Under the pieces are notes generated by a model. It was given only the letters and a program-made list of their open reading frames with translations, searched no databases and was not told the DNA's origin. From the NCBI GenBank assembly GCA_019925095.2, contig CM034408.1, positions 2,542,001 to 2,606,000 of the forward strand: 64,000 nucleotides of DNA, given 5' to 3'. Shown here piece by piece: positions 9,849 to 22,800 of the stretch; position 1 is the first letter of the stretch, and every line of letters begins with the position of its first letter. The translations under genes were made by a program, and so were the position numbers. The DNA comes from Dendrolimus kikuchii. Taxonomy: Eukaryota; Arthropoda; Insecta; Lepidoptera; Lasiocampidae.

Positions 9849-10074
9849 ACATACATACATACATAAATAACTTCACGCCAGTTCCCTTGCGGGGTAGGCA
9901 CGAACAACAGAGTGCCATTTAGGCTTATTCTTACACACCTCACTTGCCTCTTTGACATTCATAACTCTTGTCATGCACGCTCGTCTGTTCTTAAGGCTCC
10001 TGACAGCACCTTCTGCTAGTACACGATCAATTTGATCATGGAAGGTGTGTCGTGGCCTTCCACGACTTCTGCAT
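9849..10074 (-). mobile_element. LINE-A, 5'-truncated copy
   Basis: Starts with the (ATAC)n tail and ACTTCACGCCAGTTCCCTTG, and runs to CACGACTTCTGCAT. No clear target duplication. Confidence 0.8.
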
Positions 10075-10257
10075 ATTATTCAACGTACTTATACATATTG
10101 TCACGCCTATTTCTCATTGCGGCAGGCAGAGACAATGGATCTTTACTAACATCTTTCGCTTCATCAACGTTCATTAATCTCTTCATACATACACGCTTAC
10201 ATAAGTAAGAATCACTTGTTTTGTGATTCTGTTTCGATTCATTCTCTCTACATTTTA

Positions 10258-10570
10258 TCCGTGCAGGAACGGAGAAAGAATACAATTTCCTGCGTTGGGG
10301 CGGCCTGTCGTAAGAGGCGACTTAACAACCCACAGCCAGGTGGTAGGGCATTTGCCCGACTGGATGGCTACCACCCCTGGTCGAAAGTATGTCGCCATAA
10401 CCTTGAGTTGTGTTCCGGCATTAGTGATCAGGTTCCAGTCTCCCTTAAGAGAGCAGCAGCGCATTTGTAGCACCTTTGATGTTGCAAATGTCCATAGGCG
10501 ATGTGGTAACCACTTTCCATCAAGTGGGCCGTCTGCCTGTCTGCTGAGCTCCTGCATTAAAAAAAAAAAA
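10258..10570 (+). mobile_element. SINE-A, near full-length copy
   Basis: Runs from ATCCGTGCAGGAACGGAGAA to the A-rich end at about 10558-10570. The stretch from about 10477 matches the 3' end of LINE-B at 20007-20090, including TCCATAGGCGATG and CATCAAGTGGGCCGTCTGCC. Confidence 0.85.
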
Positions 10571-10589
10571 TGCCCAACCCACCTTAACA

Positions 10590-10904
10590 TTCCTTTTTAA
10601 ACTCGTGTCAATTCCTCTTTCAACCTACGTTCCCTTATTACATTGTATTACCATACATACATTAGCCTTACATATACTTCCTAAAGCTCTCATTTCAACT
10701 GCGTTTATATTACTTTCATGCTTCTGCCATACAACTTTTCAATGTTGTCGCTGAAAACATCTATATCATTAGTTGTGATACCTTTTATCAATTTGTAATT
10801 ACAAAATATTCAATAAATTGAACGGCTATCCTTATAATAACCGTTTTTAGTTATATTTTAATTATTAATTATTGTAACTGGTTTTGTGATTTAATAAATA
10901 TTTT
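10590..10904. other. Unrecognised AT-rich spacer
   Basis: No gene or clear repeat seen. Confidence 0.4.
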
Positions 10905-11410
10905 TTCAACACACTTGCTCATAAAGTGGCTCTATGGTCACCGCAATTAGGCACAGAATGACACCCATTATCAAACTGTGAGTAAAAAACATTATAACTC
11001 ACTAGCGAGTTATAGATTTTTTTTTAAATTTTATTGGTTGAGTTGCTGTGTTCTTAAAAAAGTTTTTATTAAAAAAAAAAAAAGATCGTGTTCTATAGAA
11101 CAAATAAATTAATGTTCCTATTGCTTGCTCATTTCATGCAACTTCTTATTTAAATAAATAATTTTAACTCGTACGTGTTTAATAAATAAAACTTTCACTC
11201 ATATATAACTGTTTTTTATCTACTAAATAAAATGAGTTTTTGTTGTTATTTTATTCACAAGTGTTTTGAAAAACGTCGTATGATACACGTGTGTATTGAT
11301 GATTACCGTCCTCGGCTCTCTTAAGACCCTCGCCTACGGCTCGAGTCTCAATGGCGCCTCGACGGTAATCACCAATTTTACACACTAGTACCATAATGTA
11401 CTATGGTTAC
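10905..11410 (-). repeat. R2 dispersed element, copy 2, at the Noc3 3' end
   Basis: Inverse copy of 2180-2695, with the same palindrome (TATAACTCACTAGCGAGTTA) near 10995-11015. Its edge is about 50 bp beyond the Noc3 stop codon, so a Noc3 transcript not ended at once would run into it. Confidence 0.65.
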
Positions 11411-11458
11411 ACTGGGGGTAAAATTTAAATAACAAACAAATTTTTCAAAAAATCACAT

Positions 11459-11636
11459 TTATTTAATTATTAAATTTGTTGTTTTTTCAACGTTATCACA
11501 CAGTTCCTTCAAATCGCTCTGCGTCCATACATGATTGTGGGTTTTCTTAGCGGTTTGCTCGCGTTTCGGCGGCGGAATTGAAGGTTTGAACGCCATCTGG
11601 GCACCGTCGTACAACTCGAATACTTGGCTCGGTGAC
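11459..11636 (-). CDS. Noc3: Noc3 last exon
   Basis: After ACAG, the first base completes a Leu codon carried over from 12818-12819. It encodes SPSQVFELYDGAQMAFKPSI, then HNHVWTQSDLKELCDNVEK, ending in TAA (11459-11461). It matches the NOC3 C-terminus (family FEAYSMAEMTFNP). AATAAA overlaps the stop codon and could act as the poly(A) signal. Confidence 0.88.
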
Positions 11637-14600
11637 CTGTAATTGTAAATTATAAAATAATTTACTGGAACATATCAAAATATAAGTCATAGTAGCGTAG
11701 TAGTTAAAACAACTGTTATTGCGACAATGTAGGTTCAAATCCTGATCATAGAAAGCCATTGACGGCTTCTGTAGTTGAGCGGGCTAAGCCTTTGCCGGCC
11801 TACCTCACTGCAATGCAGAGGCTCCGGGTTCGATTCCTGGTATAGTAAATTTCGGAAACGTATTTTCTCCGTTATTTACTATGGTCTGGGTGTCTGGGAT
11901 CGGCCCCAGAGTAGTCCGTTGTATATTACCCATAACACAAGCGTAACTTGCTTAATTTGGGGATATACAATGTGTGTGTTTGTCTGCCGATTATTATTAT
12001 TATTATTATTATTTAGCCAGTGTTTTGACCTAATTGTTTACATTCTAACATTATTTTCATATAGAGAATTTAATTTTAAATTTAAATCCCAAATTAAGCA
12101 AGTTACGCTTGTGTTATGGGTAGTATATAACGGACTACTCTGGGGCCGATCCCAGACACCCAGACCATAGTAAATAACGGTGAAAATACTTTTCCGAAGT
12201 TTACTATACCAGGAATTGAACCCGGAGCTTCTTCGTTGCAGTGAGGTAGGCCGATAAAGGCTTAGCCCGCTCAACCACAGAGGCCGTCATTTAAACAATA
12301 ATTGGCTTTAAAATAATATTTTTTTCATATTACTTTTGCAATATTGTACGGGCATTGTATTCCATTCCTACCGTCGAAAAAAATCTAATGTATTGCATTA
12401 GTACATTAAAAAAAAATTATGAGCCACCTTTTAAAATTGAAATTTTGAACTGAAACTTTTAGAAACTTATTATTTATTGGTCTATAAAATTATACCGTAA
12501 TGAGAAAAAAAAAATGATTAAAAAAGAAACGGTTTTTGGCGATCTTAAAAAATTTGGAGCGATCTCTTAATTTTTTTTTTGAACTGTCTTTTTTTCAACA
12601 TTTTTTCATATGAGACTCAAAAACAAAAAAGTCGGCTTTTTTGCGCCACACTGCTATTTATGTAACCTTTTTCGTCAACCCTACTGACCATCGACGCGTG
12701 ACATTATGAGGCTATCGGCAAACCTTCTGCGCACGGGTAGCAGGTGTTAATATTTTGGATTGTTGCTAACCCTATGCGTCAGGTAATCGTGAACACAGCA
12801 AGCTAACGAACACTCACAGCTTATTGAAGTCGTTGATCATGGTGCCCCTGGTGAGGAGGGCGGCCGCCTCCCTCACGGTCGGGTGGTAGTGCCTCCTCAG
12901 CGAGGCCAGTTCGTGAGTTGCAGCCGCATGCGCGTTGCAATGCTCCGGCGACGGGGAGGTCGGCTCGTATTTGCCGGAACCCATCATCTCCGTCTCGAAC
13001 TCCAACAGGGCCGAGACCGCTTTACTCTGCTGAAATGTTTACAGAGAAAAATTTTAAAGGGCGCTCTACATTCTCCCGAGAACGCGAATGTGTAGAGCGC
13101 TCTTATGCTATATCGAGCCTAGAGCACTTTACCCAAACGAGCGTTACATAGCCAAGTGCGATGCGTGACGCATCTGTCTTATTCAATACCCACAAAAAAA
13201 AATGCTCAGCGCGCCTTTTTTTCTTAAATTTTTTATTGCAGGAGTTCAGCAGACAGGCAGACGGCCCACTTGATGGAAAGAGGTCTGACTAGGCTCCTCC
13301 CTGGCTGGTAGGCGTTCTTGTAGTAATCAGTGGACCGTTCTAATTGTATGAGCTTTATTTCGACCACGGTACAGATATTATACGCGACAAAGGAAACGAT
13401 GTGTGTGTTGGATCCTCACGATTATACTAATGTGGGTAGTTTTGTAAGTGCCGCTGGCTTTCGGTCTCGCCGCTATTGCGCGGTGGCGAACCAGTCTCCA
13501 ACGCACGCAAGGTCAGTTCGGATGTTCCGTTTTCTCCGCGCAAGTGAACGTTTCACATCCCATTCTTGGAGATCCTATTAAACTTTAGATACAAGCCGTG
13601 CTTGCTCTTGGTGTGAGTGTGTCATAACTTAAACCTGAGTGCCATCCGAAGACTTGTCAGTGCCGTGCACTTCAGGAGCTGTCTAGCTGCCCCATTGGAG
13701 GTGGATTCCGAGGTTAGTGGTGCTTATTACCCCATTGGTTTTTGTGCAGGATTTGGCATACCTCTCACTCTCAAATATATATACCCTATACAGTCCACAA
13801 AAAATTATTTAATAGAACCAGCGAAGCTGTGTTATAAGGATCCGTGATCCAGCATTGCACAGTGTGGCTTTACTATCTCTCTCTATCTATGCTCTCCTCC
13901 TAGCGGAGTAGAACCGGTTGAACTCCAACAGTTCCTTCCGAAGAGATTCAGGGCAGCCAGAGGCATCTTTAATTTTACTCGTGTCACATGGCTCGCGTTA
14001 ACATTGTTAAATTCTTCAAAGACCCATTGAATTGGATAAACTTAGCGATTTCAAGTATATAGATACTAGCCACAGTAAGGAGACTGTGAGATTTAAAAAG
14101 CGGTTTGCACGATTTGACCTTTTTCAAAATTTAAATGCTATTTTTTATCATTAGTAAAGCACTCCTGCACCTAATATGCTTAAGATGATCCAGAGGGCTT
14201 ACTCTCAAACGTTTTTCGTCGTCAGTTGTGGTTTTCGAACTTTTTTTTGCTTCTTTATGCGCATTTTCCATTTATTTTTCTTTTTTATAGACTTTATAAC
14301 TGTAATTTTAAAGAGATCAATTGGTGGCAATTGCTTCTTTCAAAATAGAACTCGACTCGACGATTGTATGACTTATTATTTTGATATTTGCAATTAATTT
14401 AAAAGTACACATAGACGAGACTGACTGGCAGAATAGTACATACATACGTACATAACTTCACGCCAGTTCCCTTGCGGGGTAGGCACGAACAACAGAGCGC
14501 CATTCGGGCTAATTCTTACACACCTTACTTGCTTCTTTCACATTCATAACTCTTGTCATGCATGCTCGTCTGTTCTTAAGGCTCCTGACATCACCTTCTG

Positions 14601-17600
14601 TTAGTACACGATCAGGCAGAATAGTAGTAGTCCGATTAAGTGCAAGTGCTTGTGCAATATGCATGTATGCATGGCTCCGGTCTCCGAGGCCGCTTCTTAT
14701 ATCGTCCATTCCGTCTGACGCCTAGCTGCTAACTGTGCGAGCTCATCGGTGGTATGCGGGGCGAGGAGAGGTGTGCTCCGGCGGGCGGGTCAGGGGGGTG
14801 CTCTCTGTCCGCAACAAAATCTTTGTTCTTTCTTTCTTCTATCTAAAATTCCAATGACTCTTTCGGGCTGATCGGACGAGAACGAACGACGTAAGGCGTT
14901 TGAGAGTAAGGCTTCTGTGACGCATACGAGGGTCCTGGACCCTCATGGACACCCAACCACCCAGGCATAGCAGTAAGGTAGTGTTTGACTCCCAATTGCA
15001 TGCTCGGACCTATCAATTAAACTCCCCCGCTGTTCTTCACGCCATAGTGTCAGAGTCTCGGGACCCAAAGATACTTCCGACTACTGACTGACTGACCCGT
15101 GCCCACTTCGCTGGGCATCAGAAGAAAATTGAAAAATACTTATTATTAATCACAACCAAATATACCCTATGTCACTCATGAATAATGTAGATTTCCACTG
15201 GTGAAAGAATTTTCTAAATCGGTTTAGTAGATCCAGAGATTACCCCCTACAACGTCAAAAACTCACAAATTTTACCTCTTTATTTTTTGTTGAGTTTAAT
15301 TACCTACTAAGCAAATTCAAAATATTCCCCTCCCGTATTGCCCGTACCCCAGTGACGCCTACATCGCATTATCCTATCTAGTCGATTAGGGTCCGCGGCG
15401 ACCACGCAACTTTTTTCTAATACTTACATTTTTAAACTCGTGATATCTTCCGAATGGAATGTCCGAATTGAATAATTCAAATAAAAATTATATAAAGGTA
15501 TTGAAGTAGTCTTGAATATGAAGTAATTTATTTTGATAAGTATGAATACCAAGATAAAAATAAAGAGCTTTTTTAATTAAATTAAAAAAATGAAAGAACA
15601 CTTATTGTGGCCTAACTACAATAGTTAGACATATGCTGTCGCGACACTTTTTGTAAATAATGATGTGTTCTGCAAAGTCGTAGTAAATTATTTTATTCTA
15701 TCATCAATAATTTTCGCAGCGCATTTTAGATAATTTTTTTACACCTTGGGTTATACTACTGGAATTTTAGTAAGGATATCTAATTTTAAAAAAAATATAA
15801 TAAAGCATATGTCAACCGGGGATAGTGTAGCTTGCCAACAGTGAAAGAATTTTTTAAATCGGTTCAGTAGTTTCGGAGATTACCCCCTACAATAAATTCT
15901 AACATTGTTTACGTACAAAAGGGGACAGTCGTTAAAATAACATCGTATCATCTTATTTTTAATACCATGATAGAAATAATTATTACTTTTCAAACATCAA
16001 AAAAGGCTGTTGTTTTAATTCTAATTATTTTAAATTAAATTAAATTAATTAATAAAACTATGTTTTAACGGGTTTAAGCGCGGTATATTCCGACGTTACC
16101 GCGCTTAAAACCGTTAAAACGTAGTTTTATTATGTATACTAGTCGCGAAAACTTAAGAAAGTACTAATTAATTAAATTCAACATGTAATTACGTTTCCTC
16201 AATTAGACATTGTTTTCTAAAATTTGAATAGTGGCTTTTGGCTATGGCAGAAAGAAACCCATCAATCCCCTGCTTCACAATCTACTAATTACGGAAAAAA
16301 AAGGTTGTATAGTTAAGACGATAGTGCACAAACCATAAAGTTACAATTTCTTTGACATAAAATGTAATCAATATGATTGTGATTGTGAACTAGGGTATCG
16401 ATTTGTAGAGGTCGGTAGGGGCGGCAAAATTGGAATAGCATACAGGCTTGGCAAATGTCTAAATCCGCCCCTGCATCTATGTTCATATTTTAAAATAATT
16501 TTCAAGCAAAGCCTGACCTAAAAAAAATGTGGTCTGTGCTTTTGACCAGACCCATGTTATTCTTATGTATTTCGATGCACTGAAATCTGGGGTCAGTTTG
16601 GTCCGTACACCTTCAAAATTTCGAGGGTGTTTGGACCAAACTGACCCCAGATTCGAATTCAGTTCTCATCGGAACAGAACTCATCACGCAATTAATGTAC
16701 GTCTCCTCGTACTTACTTATGACGTCATAAGTAAGTACGCACGTACAAAATCTGTGACGGTGCGATGTTTCGTATATTTATAAAAAAGTAGCTAAATTGA
16801 TTTGACTGTCTGATCCCCCATTACCTTGTCGCGAACTATAGCTGTTTGTTGCCTTACTAAAATATACCAATAAATCCTAATAATATTGTTACAACCTAGG
16901 CGCCGACAAAGACAAATTCCACGTACAGATCTGTAAAAGCACATTTTATTACCTGTCGGCATTTGAACTGATTGTAATCCTTTTATGATCGTCTTCTTTT
17001 GTTCAGTTATTTACTGGCATACATTTCTAATTATTGTGAAGAATAGCCTATTGTCCTATTGTACTCGCTCATTAGCATCATTAGCCAGGTGTTGAGGATT
17101 CTTTTGCATTTGTGAAGTATAAAACGACGGCCTGATGGAGAGGGGGCCGTTGAGCGGCGATCACGATACGGACGTGACGTGTGTACATTCAGGAATCTAA
17201 TAGTGACGGACTTTGCGCGTTTTATTGAATTACGACCGTCTACATTACGTTTGGATTTATTGTGTTCGGTTATATTTGTACCTGTGTTATACGTGTTTGT
17301 ATAGTTCTAATAAATTCTATATAATAAAAAACGTGTGCGTCTCGGGACGCCCGACAGAAGTGATAACTTAAACTAGCCTAAGTGGATCTATTTAATATCG
17401 AAATTGTTTAACTTGAGAAAAGCTTAGGTTATTATTTAAATTTTATGTATATAGCGCGTGGGTTAGAGTGAGAGAGGAGGACCCTACCTACCGCTGCCGT
17501 ATGCGTGAGAGAAAGGGAAGCCAGACAAACTGGCATCGTTACGCGTTACGTAACGAAGCGATTTACCCTCCCATAACAAGTTATCACTTCAATCAATTTT

Positions 17601-19766
17601 ACGATACGCACACAAAATATTATTTGATAAACAAAGTAAATAAATAATAAACAAAAAAAAATGAATGAATGTGGCAAAAGTTCCAAATAGATAGAGAAAA
17701 GAAGCTCACCAGCGTGCACGTTGAGGGAATTCGAGTAGAGGTAAGCGTGGAACTTTGCCGGGTCCACGTTCAAGGAGTCCCCGGAGCCTGCCAGTACGGC
17801 GAGCACAGTCCTCACGCACAGCAGCCTCTCCCGGGCCCCTATCAGCTCGTCACCGACCAAATGCGCCAATATCGACACCAAATCCGAGTAATATTCCAGA
17901 TTTATTACGTGTGTGAATCTACATATGAAATGCGTTTTTTTTTTATAAATGAAGTATTTAACCTAATTAATATTATATCGTGTAATCTAAAAAGGCTGAG
18001 TAATTTAAATATAACCTAAATTAGAATATAATATAGTAATGCACCCAAAGACAAGTCCCGATCAGTAGGTAGGACTATTTCTTTTTATTTGGTTTACCAA
18101 CAATTACTTGCACTAATACAAAGGATGTACATAGCTTTGTAAGAAAAATAAATAAAAGTTAAAAAAAAATAAAAAATACGTTTTTTAGAAAATCTAACTA
18201 AAAAATAAAAAATACAATTTAATAAATTTGAATTAAAAATAGTGTAAGGAAAAATGATTTTATTGTAAAAAAAAAGCGTGGGGTGCATGGTATCAAAAGT
18301 TTGAAAAGCACCCCACGCTTTTTTTACAATAAAATCATTTTTTCTTACACTATTTTTAATTAAATTTTCTATTTTTTAGTTGGATTTTCTAAAAAGCGTA
18401 TTTTTTAGTTTTATTTTTCATTTTTTAGTGATTTAATTCCCTTCACCATGGAAGCTTTGAAAAAAGAATTAAATACACTCTTATGATAAAATGGAACGTT
18501 ATGTAAAAATAAGCATTTTTAAAAAGGTTTTTAAATACAAGCTTTTGAGATCCTGCATATCACACGTGACAACAGAGTGCTAGCCAAGACAAGTAAAACG
18601 AGCCCAAACACGACGGGTCTATCTTGTTTCGTAGAGGAGTTCCTATGGCCACCTTCCGACTCCATCATCAGATCAGCTCCACGATACCATATTATTGCAT
18701 TGTCACGCGATATACACATACGTGCAAAATTTCAGCTCAATCGGAAACCGGGAAGTCGATCAAATTTAACTTGAACGATTCCGTTACATACTAACATACG
18801 TATGAAGCTAATAAAAGCGTATTAAAGACATGACAAATGCAGTAATCACTTATAGACAAACACTATATGCAATTTGATATTTTGTAAAGAAAAAAAGTTA
18901 TAAGTTATAGCCATTAAGTTTCAAAGATATAAAGAAATTAAAAAAAAAAACGAATGACAACGGACAAGTGGCAAAACGAATCGCAACAAAATTTTAACTT
19001 GAAGTTTTACGGGCAGATTGTTAATGTACTTGTCCAATTTGAAAACCTGCCCGTAAACCTTCAAGTTAAAATTTTGTTGCGATTCGTTTTGCCACTTGTC
19101 CGTTGAAGTTTCACTTCTACTATGTGTCCCAGCACACATTTCGATTTTTCGCAGGTTTACTGCAAATTATGATTTGGTTAGGTACATTTTAATGAATGCA
19201 TTTTTTATTTAAACATATTTTATTTTATCAATTAAAAAAAACTGAATTCTATCCTGAACCAAAAAACGCTTCCATAGTCTACTCTACAACTATGCCACCT
19301 CCACCGCGTCTAGTCTAAATTTATGCCGCTTCTCCACGCGGCCGTAACGCTTTTTTGTGACAGAAAAATCCGAAGACGCCGTCTATACAGAAGTTTCACT
19401 TTAAAAAAAGTACATGTCATCTATATGAATACATAATACATTGTATCATTGTCTGCCCCTAGTATACTCACTTGGCCAGCCCGTTCAAAGCGGCCGCAAG
19501 CAACTTGGACCTGGGCGCAGTCTTCAGCAGCCTGAAGTAGATGTGGAAGACGGTCTTCGTCACTTCCGTGAGTTGTCTCCTTCTGGCCATTTCGCTCTCC
19601 TGCGCTTCGGTTTCGAGCAGTTCGCGCTCCACTTCTTTCAGTTTCTTCGCACGCTATTATAATTAATTCTCTATTAACCTTTTCGCCCGACAAAACTAAG
19701 TAGTCCTAATTCAAATTCAAAAGTTTTTATTCAAAATAAGTTCCACTGGAGAACACTTTTTGAAGG

Positions 19767-19805
<39 letters not shown>

Positions 19806-22800
19806 CCACCCCTCGCCATCGGCGGGGTGTTCACCCCCATTTCCTGGAGCTCCCACGCTCAACTATGCAACGGCTGTCTAGAACGTTTATTCCGCGTACA
19901 ACAATGATCTGGAGGGAACTTCCCGCCGAAGTTTTCCCTCTGCGCTACGAGATGGGGTCGTTTACGAAGGGCGTTATAAAATTTCTTAGAGGCCGGCAAT
20001 GCCCCTGGTGTTGCAAACGTCCATAGGCGACGGTAACCACCTTCCATCAAGTGGGCCGTCCGCCTGTTTGCCTGCTTCAGGCAATAAAAAAAAAAATATA
20101 GGTTAAAATTTAATTTTACACCGCTTCGCAACGTGTTACTGCTGTTAAGGAGAAGAAGCGGCAAGAAACTCCCCAGCAACACGTCTAGCTAAATATTGCT
20201 TTTCTTTATATTTCATATTCTATTTATATCTCAAGTTCATTCTTTTTATAAGTCTTATACAGAAGTATGTTACAGAATGACTTTTGAAGTTGGAGTTGTA
20301 ACAAACGGTGCATATTCAATAAGACAGACACACAATAAAAGTAAAAAAAGATATTGTTATAGTTATAATAAAGACATGACGTACTAATTTTTTTTGCTGC
20401 AACATATCTCCATAAATTCCTTACAAGCTTGGCAAGATAAAAACGTTATACAGAATTTAGTATAAGAGGTTCCTGTCTCACTTAAAGACGTGGCATTCCA
20501 AAATCAAATCACTGAATTATAACGTTTAATCGTATATATACCCATTTCATACAAACCCTATATAAAGAGAGTGAGACAACAACAGTAAATAGTTTCGTTT
20601 TAAATTCAACCACAAATTTGTGCCAAAACACGTCGTTGCATCGCGAGAGCGCGACGGCGACTGTCACAACGTACAAAGTGCTAAATAAACTCAAACTCCC
20701 AAACACAGAGGGCATGGGTTCGATCCCGGTCGGAACGCATGCACCACTTAGGCAGTTTTCTGATCTAACGTGTATATTGTTACAATTATCACGTGCTAAC
20801 AACGGTGAAGGGAAACATCGTGATGCAACCTGCACATCGAGATGACCGATGTGTCAAACCTGCCAAGCCGCCTTGGACTAGCGTAGCGTGTATACTATCC
20901 ATTCCTCTATAACGGGAGGCCCAAGCCCAGCAGTGGGAAATTTACGGGCTGTTATTCATTCATGCAATAATATTTATAAAAATGCAATAGTAGCTCAGTC
21001 TGTCTGGCTGAAAATTAGTATATATATTGTTCCGAGTTACGGGACTCGAATTAAAATGCCGTTGGAATTACTATAGAATTTATTAGAACTATACATACAT
21101 ACATAACTTCACGCCAGTTCCCTTGCGGGATAGGCACGAACAACAGAGCGCCATTTAGGCTTATTCTTACACATCTCACTTGCTTCTTTGACATTCATAG
21201 CTCTTGTCATGCACGCTTGTCTGTTCTTAAGGCTCCTGACATCACCTTCTGCTAGTACACGATCAATTTGATCATGGAAGGTGTGTCGTGGCCTTCCACG
21301 ACTCCTGCATCCATCCACTTTTGCATTGTATATCTGTTTAGTCATTCTCTCATCATGCATTCTTTCCACATGCCCGAACCACCGAAGCATTCCTTTCCTT
21401 ACCTTCACCCCGACATTAGAACTATACAAACACGTATAAGACAGGTAAAAATATAACCGGACCCAATAAGTCCAAATGTAATGCACAATTCAATAACACG
21501 CGCAAAGTCCGTCACTAAATGTACACACGTCTTGCCTCGCTTGTGTTATCGCTTTGACTGCCTCACCCCTCCGTTCGGGCCTTGCTTTATACTAAACTAT
21601 TCAATATGTCTCGACACAATACTCGACCGCATAACAATAATTTCTAAGAATCACACCTGGCTAATGACTATCATAAACATTACAATACACAATGGCCTGT
21701 TTTTCTAATTAGAATTTTTAAACACCAAGCAAACAAAAGAAGTCCAAATGCCGAAAAAGGTAATAAAATTTGTTTCTACAGACGCAGGTGTGATTTGGCT
21801 TTTGCCGGCATTCGGTCGTAACAATATATTTTCGATGCTGAGGGTGGACATACCTTACTTTAATATTTTCTTAAGTTTTCGCGACTTGTATACATAATAA
21901 AACTACGTTTTAACGGTTTTAAGCGCGGTAATTTTATTTGATCTTGATGATTTTTCCGTGATCACGGTCACTGAAAAGTGGCCGAAACGTCGGAAAAACC
22001 AAAATCAAATAAAATTACCGCGCTTAAAACCGTTAAAACGTAGTTTTATTATACCTTACTTTTTATCGGTTTCCGGGATAAACGTATATTTGTCTGTCTG
22101 TAACGCTTTCTCGAAAAACAATTGGGACTAATTTAGCTAAAATTCGGTATGTATGTAACTAGAGTTTTCCCCGCGGCTTTGCCACGGGTCAAACCCTACT
22201 TATAAATACACTAAGTTCTTACATTCTATTGCAATACCTTGTATAGAGAATGACAATCATCCAAAAACATAATCATAACACGCGCCCGAATCACAGTTTG
22301 CGCTACAAGTCCATACCTGATAAATAATAAAGTATCAAGTGAATTTTTCAATGAGCCTGTTATTCTTTAAAGTCTTATTTAATTATGTCCCGAGTCGTAA
22401 CTTAGGATAGTTTTTATCCCGACAAATGACGTCGTTTCCCACGGATAGGTGAAAATAGTCAAAACTATGGCGCTGCAGTCGCATCCTTTTGGGACACTTT
22501 TAATTTCGATAAATCACGTGAAAGAGTAACATAGATGGCGCTGCAATCGCGTTTTTCAATTCACCAACAAATACCTATGTTGTCATAAACAACACATCAT
22601 CACTTCCATATTTTCCTGGTCAGTTGTCTAGAATTCTAGATTATACTAGCTGTCCCGGCAGACGTTGTTCAGCCCCGAAGAAATAAAATTTAGAACCCGA
22701 TTGCAGCGCCACCTCCGGGTCCAATTGTGAATGTAAACCATCCTCGAATCCACTTGAACACACACAAAAAAAAACATTCAAATCGGTCCAGCCGTTTAGG

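Larger units (their letters stand above)
13030..17709. other. Noc3 intron(s) lacking an expected exon
   Basis: 4.7 kb holding a SINE-A stub (13232-13286), an unrecognised moderately GC stretch (13290-13960), LINE-A (14439-14614), another GC-rich unknown (14640-15110), two related decayed repeats around TTACCCCCTACAA (about 15180-15260 and 15830-15900), a Penelope-like fragment, hairpins and an LTR. The NOC3 segment between LNVHAG and QSKAV should lie here, but no open minus-strand frame resembling it was found. Confidence 0.55.

Noticed and set aside
10216..10600. ORFs within SINE-A copies on both strands (QERRKNTISCGRAACRKRR, MESGYHRLWTFATPKV)
   Set aside because: These are translations of a non-coding short retroelement and are disrupted in most copies.
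20718..20728. tRNA gene from the B-box-like GGTTCGATCCC
   Set aside because: No cloverleaf; the box belongs to a tRNA-derived SINE repeated at 29.5, 30.9 and 42.3 kb.
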